From Paenochrobactrum glaciei (GTDB lineage Bacteria; Pseudomonadota; Alphaproteobacteria; Rhizobiales; Rhizobiaceae), in contig NZ_BAAADE010000001.1 in assembly GCF_039522165.1 (NCBI RefSeq), forward strand, positions 1,240,001 through 1,304,000: 64,000 bases of DNA. Direction: 5' to 3'. Below are positions 50,895 to 60,242 of the stretch, piece after piece (positions within the stretch are counted from its first letter, which is position 1; every line of letters starts with the position of its first letter). The notes beneath the pieces were generated by a model. That model saw only the letters and a list, made by a program, of their open reading frames with translations, did not search any database and was not told where the DNA came from. The position numbers and the translations under genes were made by a program.

Positions 50895-52286
50895 AACAAT
50901 CCGCTTTTTCCAGTAACGGATCTGACGGCGCACTTCTTGCGGGGCAGTTCCGCCGAAAGACTGACGGCTTTTAACCGATTTGTCTACGGTGAGGAAATCA
51001 AACACAGCATCGGTGATGCCGGAATGGATTTCCTGTAACTCGGCAAGGCTGAGCTTCGACAGATCAACTTTTTTGGCTTCAGCCGCTGCAACAGCACGAC
51101 CGGTAACATGGTGCGCCTCGCGGAAAGGCATGCCCAGTTCACGTACCAGCCAGTCGGCCAGATCGGTTGCAGTGGAATAACCGGAGCCCGCAGCCTTTTT
51201 CATGGAAGCGGTGTTGATGGTGATGTCACGCACCATGCCGCTCATGGCAGCAATGCTGAGTTCCAAGGTTTCTGCGGCATCAAAGACGGCTTCTTTGTCT
51301 TCCTGCATATCTTTGGAATAGGCGAGCGGCAGACCTTTCATGACAGTCAGAAGGCCGACGAGCGAACCGGTGATACGGCCGGTTTTAGCGCGCACCAATT
51401 CGGCGGCATCCGGATTTTTCTTTTGCGGCATGATGGAAGAGCCGGTCGAGAAAGCATCGGACAGACGCACGAAATTAAACTGTGGTGTTGACCAGATAAC
51501 GATTTCTTCAGCCAGACGCGAAAGATGGGTGGCGCAGATCGCAGCAACAGAGAGGAACTCCAGCGCGTAGTCACGATCAGACACGCTGTCGATGGAGTTG
51601 CGGGTTGGTTCACGGAAGCCAAGCGCTTCTGCGGTCATATGACGGTCAATCGGAAAACCGGTTCCGGCTAGTGCCGCCGCGCCAAGCGGTGATTCGTTCA
51701 TGCGTTCAATGGCATCACGTACGCGTGTCAGATCACGGCCAAACATTTCCACATAGGCCATGCAATGATGGCCAAATGTGACAGGCTGTGCTGTTTGCAG
51801 ATGGGTAAAGCCCGGCATGACGGTGGCGGCATGTTCTTCGGCGCGTTCCAGAAAAGCTTCGATGAGGTTTTTCAATGCGGATGCAGTTTTTTCCAGCTCT
51901 TCTTTAACCCAGAGGCGGAAGTCCAGCGCTACCTGATCATTACGCGAGCGTGCAGTATGCAAACGACCGGCAGAGGCGCCAATCAGTTCGGCAAGGCGCG
52001 CTTCAACATTCATGTGAATGTCTTCAAGCTTGCGGGAGAAAGTGAATTTACCGCTTTCGATCTCAGCCAGAACAGCCTTCAGGCCATCAACGATTTTTAC
52101 GTGATCTTCACTCGCAATAATGCCGGATTTAACCAACATATTGGCATGCGCAATGGAGCCGCGAATATCCTGACCATAGAGTTTTTGGTCAAAACCGATA
52201 GATGCGTTAATCTCTTCCATAATCGCATCGGGTCCTGAGGCAAAACGGCCACCCCACATCTGGTTGCTTGATTTTTGTTCGCTCAT
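50886..52286 (-). CDS. argH: Argininosuccinate lyase
   Basis: Splits argininosuccinate into arginine and fumarate. The 466-aa fumarase-superfamily enzyme has SRNDQVALDFRLW, the catalytic-histidine region PGFTHLQTAQPVTFGHH and the signature SSIMPQKKNPD. I chose ATG 52286 (MSEQKSSNQMWGGRF) because WGGRF is normally near the N-terminus; the frame is open further upstream, through the tlpA start region. It is divergent from tlpA across 64 bases. Confidence 0.97.
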   Translation of the reverse strand: MSEQKSSNQMWGGRFASGPDAIMEEINASIGFDQKLYGQDIRGSIAHANMLVKSGIIASEDHVKIVDGLKAVLAEIESGKFTFSRKLEDIHMNVEARLAELIGASAGRLHTARSRNDQVALDFRLWVKEELEKTASALKNLIEAFLERAEEHAATVMPGFTHLQTAQPVTFGHHCMAYVEMFGRDLTRVRDAIERMNESPLGAAALAGTGFPIDRHMTAEALGFREPTRNSIDSVSDRDYALEFLSVAAICATHLSRLAEEIVIWSTPQFNFVRLSDAFSTGSSIMPQKKNPDAAELVRAKTGRITGSLVGLLTVMKGLPLAYSKDMQEDKEAVFDAAETLELSIAAMSGMVRDITINTASMKKAAGSGYSTATDLADWLVRELGMPFREAHHVTGRAVAAAEAKKVDLSKLSLAELQEIHSGITDAVFDFLTVDKSVKSRQSFGGTAPQEVRRQIRYWKKRIVKA

Positions 52287-52350
52287 GCTCGTATGCCTCA
52301 GGCTTAACGGTAAAACTAATATAAGACGAAATGGCAGGAAACAGCGACAG

Positions 52351-53022
52351 ATGACCAATATTCTGAAACAACCGAGAATCATCATACTGGCAGCCGTCGC
52401 AGGTGTACTAGCCGGTGTAGGGGCGGTATACGTGATGGAACGCCCTTCTGGCAATGATATTAGCGCAAACCTTGCCACAGGAAATAGTGATCAGGACAAG
52501 TTTTGTGCGGCAAAAGCCGGCACACTGCAAAATCTGGACCTTGCGGCTGGCGGAACTGTGGCTGCCATGCGCGCTGCCGACAACCCGATTTCGCTGGCGC
52601 ATCTGGAATTTTCAGATCGCGACGGCAAAAAAATGACACTCGGAGATTTCAAAGGCAAAACCCTGCTCGTCAATTTATGGGCGACATGGTGCGCCCCTTG
52701 CCGTGAAGAAATGCCTGCACTTGATAAGTTGCAAGAGATGAAAGGCGGCGATGATTTTGAGGTGGTTGCCGTTAATATTGACACCGGCGACAATACCAAG
52801 CCGGTTGGGTTCTTAAATGAAATCGGCATTGAACATCTGGCGCTTTATCGTGATGCGAGCTTAAAAAGCTTTAATGATCTGAAGCGTAAAAGTCTGGCCT
52901 TTGGCCTGCCGGTAACATTGGTGGTTGATAAAGACGGCTGCCAGATTTCATCCATGAACGGACCGGCCGAATGGGACAGCCCCGAAGCAATCAAATTGAT
53001 CGAGGCTGCGCAATCTCTTTGA
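52351..53022 (+). CDS. tlpA: TlpA-type membrane-anchored thioredoxin
   Basis: A periplasmic thiol-disulfide protein; TlpA reduces cysteines for cytochrome oxidase assembly in rhizobia. The 223-aa product has one N-terminal membrane anchor (residues 9-29) and a thioredoxin domain with WCAPC at 113-117 (active cysteines C114 and C117). TlpA-typical extra cysteines are at C52 (FCAAK) and DGCQIS. I chose ATG 52351 with AGGAAA upstream. The argH-tlpA divergent pair is common in Hyphomicrobiales. Confidence 0.9.
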   Translation: MTNILKQPRIIILAAVAGVLAGVGAVYVMERPSGNDISANLATGNSDQDKFCAAKAGTLQNLDLAAGGTVAAMRAADNPISLAHLEFSDRDGKKMTLGDFKGKTLLVNLWATWCAPCREEMPALDKLQEMKGGDDFEVVAVNIDTGDNTKPVGFLNEIGIEHLALYRDASLKSFNDLKRKSLAFGLPVTLVVDKDGCQISSMNGPAEWDSPEAIKLIEAAQSL

Positions 53023-53033
53023 AAGAAGCCGTT

Positions 53034-53516
53034 TTAAGGTTTGAAACCTTCTCTTTTAAGCCGTGTGATTGCCTCTTCGAGGCTTGATAAAAAGCTGGAG
53101 CGGTCACGCGGTGCAAACGGGGCAGGGCCGCCGGTGACCTGACCGGAAGAGCGCAGACTATCCATCAGATTGCGGGTGGCCAGCGTATTGCCGATATTAT
53201 TGGCTGTATGCAATTTGCCGTTAGGTGCAATGGTGATGGCACCTGCATTGACCGAGCGGCTTGCCAGCGGGATGTCGGCGGTGATGACAATTGAGCCGGG
53301 GCGGGCGCGTTCAGCAATCCAGTCATCAGCGACATCAAGGCCGCTTGGCACAACAATGCGCTCAACATGAGTAATATCACGCGGGATCATCATGTAACTA
53401 TTGGCGACAAGCAGCACTTTGACGCCATGACGTTCAGTTACTTTATATATTTCGGCCTTTACCGGACAAGCATCGGCATCAACAAACAATATGATTTGAT
53501 TATTATCTTCGCTCAT
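53034..53516 (-). CDS. yaiI: YaiI/YqxD-family (DUF188) protein
   Basis: A 160-aa protein of the DUF188 family, which has a PIN/NYN-like nuclease fold. FVDADACPVKAEI is at the start, then VPSGLDVADDWIAERARPGSIVITADIPLA and NGKLHTANNIGNTLATRNLMD. Conserved aspartates (DADACP, DVADDW, TADIPLA) suggest a metal site, but activity is unproven. I chose ATG 53516 (MSEDNNQ); the frame extends upstream with less typical residues. It converges on tlpA with an 11-base gap. Confidence 0.9.
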   Translation of the reverse strand: MSEDNNQIILFVDADACPVKAEIYKVTERHGVKVLLVANSYMMIPRDITHVERIVVPSGLDVADDWIAERARPGSIVITADIPLASRSVNAGAITIAPNGKLHTANNIGNTLATRNLMDSLRSSGQVTGGPAPFAPRDRSSFLSSLEEAITRLKREGFKP

Positions 53517-53657
53517 GGCGCAGCAATGCCAGTTAATGACTATGGCTGCAAGGTCACACTGCTTGGTCAGAAGCACAAAGTGACGAAAAATAACTTGGTT
53601 CAGTTTCTTACGCGTGATTAATGACGAGGTTTGTTATTAAAAGTTCAAGGTAAAATC

Positions 53658-54524
53658 ATGTTAGTCCGCTTGTTTCCGGTGTTTTTTGTGTTTTTGTGGG
53701 CGACAGGTTTTATCGGTGCTGGGCTTTCCATGCCTTATGCCGAACCTTTCAGCTTCATGACGGTTCGCTTTATTTTTGCCGGCTTGATCTTCGGCATCTG
53801 GGCTTTGGCAACAGGTGTTGTCTGGCCAAAGGGAAAAAGTTTTGCGCAGGCCTGTGTTACCGGCTTGCTGGTGCATGGCATTTATTTGTCGGCACTTTTT
53901 TGGGCGGTGCATAATGGTTTGCCTGCCGGTATGTCGGGTTTGATTGCAGGTCTTCAGCCAATGGTAACCACTTTGCTTGCTGGCATTTTCTTAGGCGAGC
54001 GCATCAAGAAACAGCAATTATTGGGATTGGTTGCAGGCTTCATCGGTGTTGCGATGGTGGTTTCGCCGAAATTCTCATTGGGTTCTGATGGTATTAATCC
54101 GGTGACGCTGATTGCAGCTTTAATCGGTGTTTTGGCGATCAGTTCCGGCACGGTCTGGCAAAAGCGCTTTGGCAGCGCAATGGATTTGAAGGCTGGCACA
54201 GCCATTCAATATCTGGCTGCCGGATTGTTTACGCTTATCTGTGCGGCGTTGGTTGAAACCGGCCAGTTCCAGCTTACATCAGAACTCATCATCGCGCTTG
54301 TCTGGCTAACGATTGTTATTTCTGTCGGGGCTGTGCTGGCTTTGATGGTGATGATCCGCGAAGGCGCTTTGTCGAAAGTCTCGTCGCTGTTTTATCTGGT
54401 GCCTGCGGCAGCAGCTTTGATGGCTTATGTCTTGTTTGATGAAACACTTAACATGACACAGATTGCAGGCATGCTGGTGACCACGATTGGTGTGGCGCTG
54501 ACCAGCATGAAGCGCAAAACCTGA
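53658..54524 (+). CDS. EamA/DMT-family transporter
   Basis: A 288-aa drug/metabolite-superfamily transporter with ten hydrophobic segments in two EamA repeats. The first repeat starts FVFLWATGFIGAGLSMPYAEPFSFMTVRF and ends LLAGIFLGERI; the second ends YVLFDETLNMTQIAGMLV. Cargo is unknown. ATG 53658 is favoured by AAGG seven bases upstream. It converges on yihY; a nested stem-loop lies across the end of yihY. Confidence 0.9.
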   Translation: MLVRLFPVFFVFLWATGFIGAGLSMPYAEPFSFMTVRFIFAGLIFGIWALATGVVWPKGKSFAQACVTGLLVHGIYLSALFWAVHNGLPAGMSGLIAGLQPMVTTLLAGIFLGERIKKQQLLGLVAGFIGVAMVVSPKFSLGSDGINPVTLIAALIGVLAISSGTVWQKRFGSAMDLKAGTAIQYLAAGLFTLICAALVETGQFQLTSELIIALVWLTIVISVGAVLALMVMIREGALSKVSSLFYLVPAAAALMAYVLFDETLNMTQIAGMLVTTIGVALTSMKRKT

Positions 54525-54543
54525 TTTTTCATAATATCTAAAG

Positions 54544-54592
54544 CGTGAGCAGTGATTGATTAATTGCCGGATAATTCCGGTTGCTGCTCACG
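54544..54592. other. Nested stem-loops at the convergent EamA/yihY ends
   Basis: CGTGAGCAG (54544-54552) pairs with CTGCTCACG (54584-54592), enclosing a perfect CCGGA-TAAT-TCCGG hairpin (54567-54580). The yihY stop codon (54560-54562) lies inside. It has no long T tract; it may protect or separate the converging transcripts. Confidence 0.5.
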
Positions 54593-55453
54593 TTTGCGAT
54601 AATTCATAATAGCTGTGTTGATTTCCGCACCCAAAATGAAAATTGCGGAAACCATATAGAGAAACACAATCGCCACCATGATCGAGGCAAGACCGGCATA
54701 GGTGGTGACGTAATTGGCAAATGTTTCCAGATATTTTGCAAAGGCCATGGCTCCTGCCAGCCATGCGATTAATGTCAGCACGATACCGGGAATAATATCG
54801 CCTAAAGTGCGTTTGCCTGCCGGTAGCCAGATATGCACGATAAAGAGCGCTAAAATCAGCACTGTGACGGCAATGAAATAGCGCCAGAAGCTGATTGTGC
54901 CTGCAAATAGGTCAATATCGGGAAACCATTGCACGGCAATACGGAAGGCGAGCGGCGCCAAAATCAGCAGGAAACTGATCACCATCAGTGCCAAAGTGCC
55001 AAGCAGAACAAAGCCCAGACTTTGCAAGCGGCAGAAGATGATTGAGCGTGTGTCTGTGACGCGATAGGCGCGGTTGAGCGCTATGCGCAAAGCTTCCACA
55101 CCATTGGATGCAAAGTAAGCGGCGGCAATCACACTGAGGGTCAGAAGTCCGCTGCGCTGCACGGTCAGAACATTTTTCACTTCATTGGCAATCGGGCCCG
55201 CGATAGCGGATGGCCAGATATCAAAAACGATATGCATGGCGGTATCGGCAAAAGCTTGAGCACCTAAAAATGAAGCCAGAGTTGTGGCAAAGATCAAAAA
55301 CGGGAACAGCGCCATCAGGCCGGATAATGCAATATGACTGGCAAAAGCCCAGCCATCATCTGAGTTGAAATGGCCGACAGCATCAAAAATAACTTTGGTG
55401 AGGAAAGTTTTTACTTTTCGCATAGCGCCAAATTTATCCTTAAGGTTCGGCAT
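54560..55453 (-). CDS. YihY/BrkB-family membrane protein
   Basis: A 297-aa inner-membrane protein of the YihY (formerly called RNase BN, now discounted) family. About six helices follow a start region containing DDGWAFASHIALSGLMALFPFLIF; conserved segments include RVTDTRSIIFCRLQSL and WLPAGKRTLGDIIPG. Function is not established. The start may be 55453 or ATG 55420 (MRKVKTF). It converges on the EamA gene and is divergent from the SDR gene. Confidence 0.9.
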   Translation of the reverse strand: MPNLKDKFGAMRKVKTFLTKVIFDAVGHFNSDDGWAFASHIALSGLMALFPFLIFATTLASFLGAQAFADTAMHIVFDIWPSAIAGPIANEVKNVLTVQRSGLLTLSVIAAAYFASNGVEALRIALNRAYRVTDTRSIIFCRLQSLGFVLLGTLALMVISFLLILAPLAFRIAVQWFPDIDLFAGTISFWRYFIAVTVLILALFIVHIWLPAGKRTLGDIIPGIVLTLIAWLAGAMAFAKYLETFANYVTTYAGLASIMVAIVFLYMVSAIFILGAEINTAIMNYRKREQQPELSGN

Positions 55454-55581
55454 CGTTATTGCATAAATCTTAAGCGCAGGTCTGGCATGACTATTGTAAG
55501 AAAGAAAGTCCTAATCGAATCGTTTAATCACTTTGCTGATAGTTTCGCCAAGCTTTGGCAAATGAGGGATAAGAAATTTTG

Positions 55582-56421
55582 ATGCCGTCCATGCCGCAAA
55601 AAACAATTATTATCACCGGATGTTCATCAGGGATCGGCGCTTATGTAGCGCGCCAGCTGAAGGCGCGTGGCTGGCGGGTGTTTGCCACTGCCCGTAACAG
55701 CCATGACATTGAAGCACTGGAACAAGACGGGCTGGAAGCTTTTTATCTGGACTACAGGGATGAAGCTTCAATCGAAGCACTGGTGAAGGTGGTCTTGGAG
55801 AAAACCGGCGGCACATTAGATGCGCTTTATAATAATGGCGCTTATGCTTTGCCCGGTGCTGTTGAAGATTTGCCGCTTGATGCTTTGCGGGAATTGTTTG
55901 AGGCCAACTTTTTTGGCTGGCATAGTTTGACGCGTAAAATTGTGCCGGTGATGCGCCGTCAGGGGCATGGCCGTATTGTGCATTGCTCATCAATTTTGGG
56001 ACGTGTGCCGATGAAATGGCGCGGTGCTTATGTTGCCTCCAAATATGCGCTTGAAGGTTTGATGCTGGTGCAGCGGATGGAGTTGCAGGGCACCGGCATT
56101 GAGGTGTCACTGATTGAGCCGGGGCCGATTGCCACGCAATTTACCTATAATGCGGCAAAACAGGCAGAAAAACATATTGATATGGCGGCATCAGTTCATC
56201 ATGATCTGTATTTGCGCCAGATGCAGAAATTGAAATCCGGTGGCACACAATCAAAAGACAAGCTTGGTCCCGAAGCTGTTTTTGATGTATTGCTGCATGC
56301 ATTGGATGCAGCTAAGCCACGGCCACATTATCTGGTGACACGTCCGGCGAAGCTTGGCGTCATCGCACAGCGCTTTTTACCGCTGCGCTGGTTTTATAAA
56401 ATGCTGTCGGGCCAGTCTTAG
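55582..56421 (+). CDS. Short-chain dehydrogenase/reductase
   Basis: A 279-aa classical SDR, NAD(P)-dependent. The cofactor motif is TGCSSGIG (about residues 12-19), with NNGAY near 90; the catalytic residues are Ser in VHCSSILG and Tyr-x3-Lys in YVASKYALEG. The substrate is unknown; the sequence resembles SDRs annotated for ketone or fatty-acyl reduction. ATG 55582 follows a TTG; the ribosome site is weak. It is 30 bases before the HIG1-like gene and may be co-transcribed with it. Confidence 0.9.
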   Translation: MPSMPQKTIIITGCSSGIGAYVARQLKARGWRVFATARNSHDIEALEQDGLEAFYLDYRDEASIEALVKVVLEKTGGTLDALYNNGAYALPGAVEDLPLDALRELFEANFFGWHSLTRKIVPVMRRQGHGRIVHCSSILGRVPMKWRGAYVASKYALEGLMLVQRMELQGTGIEVSLIEPGPIATQFTYNAAKQAEKHIDMAASVHHDLYLRQMQKLKSGGTQSKDKLGPEAVFDVLLHALDAAKPRPHYLVTRPAKLGVIAQRFLPLRWFYKMLSGQS

Positions 56422-56451
56422 ACGTCTTGCAGTGACAAACAAAATGGGTGG

Positions 56452-56652
56452 ATGATGGATAGTCTGTTAAGATATGGCGCGATGATTGCGATGGCCGCGG
56501 TTGCCTTCGTATTGTTTTTAGGTTTGCGCAATTTGATGCGGGGCGGTGACGGCAACTATTCTAATAAGATGATGCAATTGCGCATTTTCTTGCAGTTTGT
56601 CGCGCTGGTGCTGATTGTTGCAACAATTTATTTCAGTCGTCAGGCAGGTTAA
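56452..56652 (+). CDS. Small twin-transmembrane HIG1-domain protein
   Basis: A 66-aa protein with two helices (about residues 7-26 and 44-62) joined by a charged loop, FLGLRNLMRGGDGNYSNKMMQLRIFLQFVA. The RGGDGNxSNKMMxxRxxxQ loop is the bacterial HIG1 pattern, related to mitochondrial proteins of respiratory supercomplexes. ATG 56452 and 56455 both fit. It is followed after three bases by the cobalamin adenosyltransferase gene, a very common pairing in alphaproteobacteria. Confidence 0.9.
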   Translation: MMDSLLRYGAMIAMAAVAFVLFLGLRNLMRGGDGNYSNKMMQLRIFLQFVALVLIVATIYFSRQAG

Positions 56653-56655
56653 TCC

Positions 56656-57234
56656 ATGGTCAAGCTCAATAAAATTTATACGCGCACCGGTGATGATGGC
56701 ACAACAGGGCTGACCACTGGCGCGCGCCGCAAGAAAAGCGATTTGCGCGTCGAAGCCTATGGCACGGTGGATGAGACCAATGCCTGTGTCGGCATGGCGC
56801 GTTTGCATCTGGAAGCCTATCCGGAAATTGATGCGATGCTGTCGCGCATTCAAAATGATTTGTTTGATTTAGGCGCAGATCTTTCCGCGCCTGACGATGG
56901 CACGGTGCTGCCATATGAGCCTTTGCGCATTGTGGCCTCTCAGGTGGAACGTGTGGAGGCAGATATTGATGCGCTGAATGCGCATCTCTCACCGCTTCGC
57001 TCTTTCATTTTGCCGGGTGGCTCGGCGGCGTCCGCCATGCTGCATCTGGCGCGTACCGTCTCGCGACGTGCCGAGCGCTTGATGGTGGCTTTAAGCGATG
57101 TTGACGGCGAAGTCGTATCCCGTGAAGCGTTGCAATATATCAATCGTTTGTCGGATTTTTTCTTTGTCGCATCGCGTGCGGTGAATGAAAATGGCGCGCT
57201 TGATGTTTTGTGGGTGCCCGGCCAAAACCGTTAA
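56656..57234 (+). CDS. Cob(I)alamin adenosyltransferase, PduO type
   Basis: Makes adenosylcobalamin from cob(I)alamin and ATP. The 192-aa product has the ATP-binding start YTRTGDDGTTGLTTG, VDETNACVG, RIQNDLFDLGADLS and the C-terminal INRLSDFFFVASR. These are PduO rather than CobA/EutT features. The neighbouring acyl-CoA genes suggest that B12 here serves methylmalonyl-CoA-type reactions, which is inference. It starts three bases after the HIG1-like gene. Confidence 0.93.
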   Translation: MVKLNKIYTRTGDDGTTGLTTGARRKKSDLRVEAYGTVDETNACVGMARLHLEAYPEIDAMLSRIQNDLFDLGADLSAPDDGTVLPYEPLRIVASQVERVEADIDALNAHLSPLRSFILPGGSAASAMLHLARTVSRRAERLMVALSDVDGEVVSREALQYINRLSDFFFVASRAVNENGALDVLWVPGQNR

Positions 57235-57469
57235 GTGAAGCTAAAAACGCTGATGAAAATCGGCGTGAGCAAAGAACCGTTATCTTTAATGCCACTTTTG
57301 GCGTTATCTGATTGACGGATAGCAGAAGCGTCATTACGTTTCTGCCAAATTCATCGGTTGTGTGAACAGGCTTCTGATGGTGGTGAAATCTGATGAAGAT
57401 GCCAGCAGGATGTTTAAGCGAAGTGACAATTATCATTTTGCTGCATTGATGAAATGAAAGGTAATGTGG

Positions 57470-58219
57470 ATGAAAGTCCTCGTCGCAGTCAAACGTGTCG
57501 TCGATTACAACGTAAATATCCGTGTGAAGCCAGACGGAACCGGCGTTGAACTGAACAATGTAAAAATGTCGATGAATCCGTTTGATGAGATTGCGGTTGA
57601 AGAAGCAATCCGTTTGAAAGAAGCAGGTAAAGTTTCTGAAATCGTCGTTGTTTCAATCGGTCCTGCTCAGGCACAAGAAACATTGCGCACCGCTTTGGCG
57701 ATGGGCGCAGACCGTGCTATTCTGGTTAAAACCGATGATCAGGTTGAGCCTTTGGGTGTTGCCAAAGTGCTTAAAGGTGTTGTTGAAGCCGAACAACCGC
57801 AAATGGTATTTTTGGGCAAACAGGCCATTGATGATGACAGCAATCAGACCGGCCAGATGCTGGCAGCGCTTCTCAACTGGGCGCAGGCTACATTTGCTTC
57901 CAAGCTTGAGCTTGGTGCAGATCAGGCAACTGTTACCCGTGAAGTTGATGGCGGTTTGCAGACCATCAATGTTAAAATTCCTGCAATCGTCACTGTTGAT
58001 CTGCGTTTGAACGAACCGCGTTATGCGTCCTTGCCGAATATTATGAAGGCGAAGAAAAAGCCGCTGGATGAGAAATCACCGGCTGATTTTGGCGCCGACA
58101 TTGCCCCGCGCCTGAAGGTTTTGAAAACAGAAGAACCAGGTGGCCGCAAGGCTGGCGTCAAGGTGGCATCCGTTGCCGAGCTGGTTGAAAAGCTCAAAAA
58201 CGAAGCCGGCGTTTTGTAA
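57470..58219 (+). CDS. etfB: Electron transfer flavoprotein beta subunit
   Basis: Forms with EtfA the soluble carrier that passes electrons from acyl-CoA dehydrogenases to ETF:ubiquinone oxidoreductase. The 249-aa product has VKRVVDYNVNIRV, the AMP-binding FLGKQAIDDDSNQTG and the recognition loop DLRLNEPRYASLPNIMKAKKK. I chose ATG 57470 with AAAGG eight bases upstream; ATG 57464 is less well placed. The 235 bases upstream have no clear reading frame. Confidence 0.97.
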   Translation: MKVLVAVKRVVDYNVNIRVKPDGTGVELNNVKMSMNPFDEIAVEEAIRLKEAGKVSEIVVVSIGPAQAQETLRTALAMGADRAILVKTDDQVEPLGVAKVLKGVVEAEQPQMVFLGKQAIDDDSNQTGQMLAALLNWAQATFASKLELGADQATVTREVDGGLQTINVKIPAIVTVDLRLNEPRYASLPNIMKAKKKPLDEKSPADFGADIAPRLKVLKTEEPGGRKAGVKVASVAELVEKLKNEAGVL

Positions 58220-58243
58220 GTTAAGGATCAAGGATTTATACTG

Positions 58244-59173
58244 ATGGCTATTCTTCTGTTTGCTGAACATGATAATGCAACCTTGTCCGATCAAACTGCA
58301 AAAGCATTGAGCGCCGCGCAGGCGATTGGTGGCGATGTGGACATTCTGGTTGCCGGTCAAAATGCGCAAGGCGTTGCTGATCAGGCGGCAAAACTTCAAG
58401 GTGTGCGTAAAGTTCTGTTGGCGCAGGCTGATGTGTTGGAAAACCGTCTGGCAGAGCCGGTGGCAGCGCTGATCGTTTCGCTTAGCGATGGTTATGATAC
58501 GGTGATTGCTCCTGCGACCACGAATGCTAAAAACATCTTGCCGCGCGTTGCAGCTCTTCTGGATGTGGCGCAGATTTCTGAAATCATGGAAGTGGTTTCG
58601 GCTGATACTTTCAAGCGTCCGATCTATGCCGGTAATGCGATCCAGACCGTGCAGTCAACCGATGCTAAAAAGGTTATCACTGTGCGTACGGCTTCTTTCT
58701 CTGGCGTAGGTGCCGGCGGTTCTGCCAGCGTTGAAACAGTTGCAGCGGCAGCTGATCCGGCTTTGTCTTCTTATGTTGGCGCAGATCTGTCGGGTGGTGA
58801 ACGTCCTGAACTGACCTCTGCCAAGATCATTGTGTCCGGGGGCCGCGCATTGGGTTCGGAAGATAAGTTCAACGAAGTGATCCTGCCATTGGCAGATAAG
58901 CTTGGTGCAGCTGTTGGCGCATCGCGTGCAGCTGTGGATGCGGGCTATGCACCCAACGACTGGCAGGTGGGCCAGACCGGTAAAGTGGTTGCGCCTGAAC
59001 TTTATATTGCTGCCGGTATTTCCGGTGCCATTCAGCATCTGGCGGGGATGAAGGATTCTAAAGTCATTGTTGCAATCAACAAAGACGAAGAAGCTCCGAT
59101 TTTTCAGGTGGCTGATTATGGTCTGGTGGGCGATCTCTTTACGATCCTGCCGGAACTGGAAAAGGCGCTTTAA
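58244..59173 (+). CDS. etfA: Electron transfer flavoprotein alpha subunit
   Basis: Binds the redox-active FAD of ETF. The 309-aa product has the N-terminal ETF fold and the C-terminal FAD domain with IIVSGGRALGSEDKF, VGASRAAVDAGY and the signature PELYIAAGISGAIQH followed by MKDSKVIVAINKDEEAPIF. AAGGAT is upstream. It is 24 bases after etfB and is closed by a hairpin. Confidence 0.97.
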   Translation: MAILLFAEHDNATLSDQTAKALSAAQAIGGDVDILVAGQNAQGVADQAAKLQGVRKVLLAQADVLENRLAEPVAALIVSLSDGYDTVIAPATTNAKNILPRVAALLDVAQISEIMEVVSADTFKRPIYAGNAIQTVQSTDAKKVITVRTASFSGVGAGGSASVETVAAAADPALSSYVGADLSGGERPELTSAKIIVSGGRALGSEDKFNEVILPLADKLGAAVGASRAAVDAGYAPNDWQVGQTGKVVAPELYIAAGISGAIQHLAGMKDSKVIVAINKDEEAPIFQVADYGLVGDLFTILPELEKAL

Positions 59174-59176
59174 TTT

Positions 59177-59209
59177 TTTGTCAGAACCAGCTTGGTTCTG
59201 ACAAATTTT
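59177..59209 (+). terminator. Terminator after etfA
   Basis: A perfect 13-bp stem (TTTGTCAGAACCA against TGGTTCTGACAAA) with a 3-base loop and a short T tail. It may reduce but not stop read-through into hbd. Confidence 0.7.
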
Positions 59210-59267
59210 ATCAACGGCTTTAGCCCTGACTGAGTGACAGCAGGGCGCTTATTTGGAGGATGTTACG

Positions 59268-60143
59268 GTGGCGATTAAGACAGTGGGAATTATCGGTGCC
59301 GGACAAATGGGCGGCGGAATTGCGCATGTCTGTGCGCTCGCCGGATATACTGTGCTGCTGCATGATGCAGATGCCGAGCGTCTGGAAAAAGGTATTGCCA
59401 CCATCAATGGCAATATGGCGCGTCAGGTGGCTTCCGGTAAGCTGGAAGATACGCAGCGCAGTGAAGCGATGAAAAAAATCGTGCCTGCCAAAGCCATGGA
59501 AGATCTGGCTGGCGTTGATCTGGCGATTGAAGCGGCCACTGAAGACGAAGATATTAAGCGTAAAATCTTTGCTTCTCTTTGCCCGATTCTTAATCCGGAG
59601 GCGATTTTAGCAACCAATACCTCATCCATCTCCATCACCCGACTGGCAGCAACCACTGACCGGCCGGAGCGTTTTATGGGTATTCATTTTATGAATCCTG
59701 TGCCGCTGATGAAACTGGTTGAATTGGTGCGCGGTATTGCAACGGAAGAAGTAACCTTCAAGGAAGCGCAGGCTTTCGTACAGTCACTGGATAAAACCAT
59801 CACTGTTGCGGAAGACTTTCCGGCCTTTATCGTCAACCGTATCCTGCTGCCGATGATCAATGAGGCGATTTATACGCTTTATGAAGGTGTCGGTTCGGTG
59901 GATTCCATTGATACCGCCATGCGTCTTGGTGCCAATCATCCGATGGGGCCTTTGCAACTGGCAGATTTTATCGGTCTTGATACATGTCTGTCGATCATGC
60001 AGGTGCTTTATGACGGGTTGTCAGACAGTAAATACCGCCCGTGCCCGTTGCTGGTTAAATATGTTGAAGCTGGCTGGTTGGGACGCAAAGCCGGTCGCGG
60101 TTTCTATGATTATCGCGGTGATGAACCGGTGCCGACACGTTAA
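59268..60143 (+). CDS. 3-hydroxybutyryl-CoA dehydrogenase
   Basis: NAD-dependent oxidation of 3-hydroxyacyl-CoA, short-chain type. The 291-aa product has GAGQMGGGIAHVCALAGY (residues 10-27), NTSSISIT, the catalytic histidine in GIHFMNPVPLM and DFPAFIVNRILLPMINEA. Start GTG 59268 follows GGAGG by nine bases; a TTG at 59253 overlaps that site. The gene follows etfBA, so its product likely works with acyl-CoA dehydrogenases or in polyhydroxybutyrate turnover. Confidence 0.94.
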   Translation: MAIKTVGIIGAGQMGGGIAHVCALAGYTVLLHDADAERLEKGIATINGNMARQVASGKLEDTQRSEAMKKIVPAKAMEDLAGVDLAIEAATEDEDIKRKIFASLCPILNPEAILATNTSSISITRLAATTDRPERFMGIHFMNPVPLMKLVELVRGIATEEVTFKEAQAFVQSLDKTITVAEDFPAFIVNRILLPMINEAIYTLYEGVGSVDSIDTAMRLGANHPMGPLQLADFIGLDTCLSIMQVLYDGLSDSKYRPCPLLVKYVEAGWLGRKAGRGFYDYRGDEPVPTR

Positions 60144-60168
60144 GTCAGGCTCTAATATTAGAAATTTT

Positions 60169-60210
60169 AATGGCGCTGGTGCTTATGCATCCGGCGCCAT
60201 TTTTTATTTT
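60169..60210 (+). terminator. Terminator after the 3-hydroxybutyryl-CoA dehydrogenase gene
   Basis: AATGGCGCTGG (60169-60179) pairs with CCGGCGCCATT (60191-60201, one G-T pair) and is followed by a T-run. It isolates the downstream small gene from etf-hbd transcription. Confidence 0.88.
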
Positions 60211-60242
60211 CTTATTGTGGATAACAATCGATGAAATTCGGC

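Noticed and set aside
57235..57469. Cobalamin riboswitch or small gene near the adenosyltransferase
   Set aside because: No B12-box-like sequence was seen, the region is downstream of that gene, and the short frames there lack coding features.
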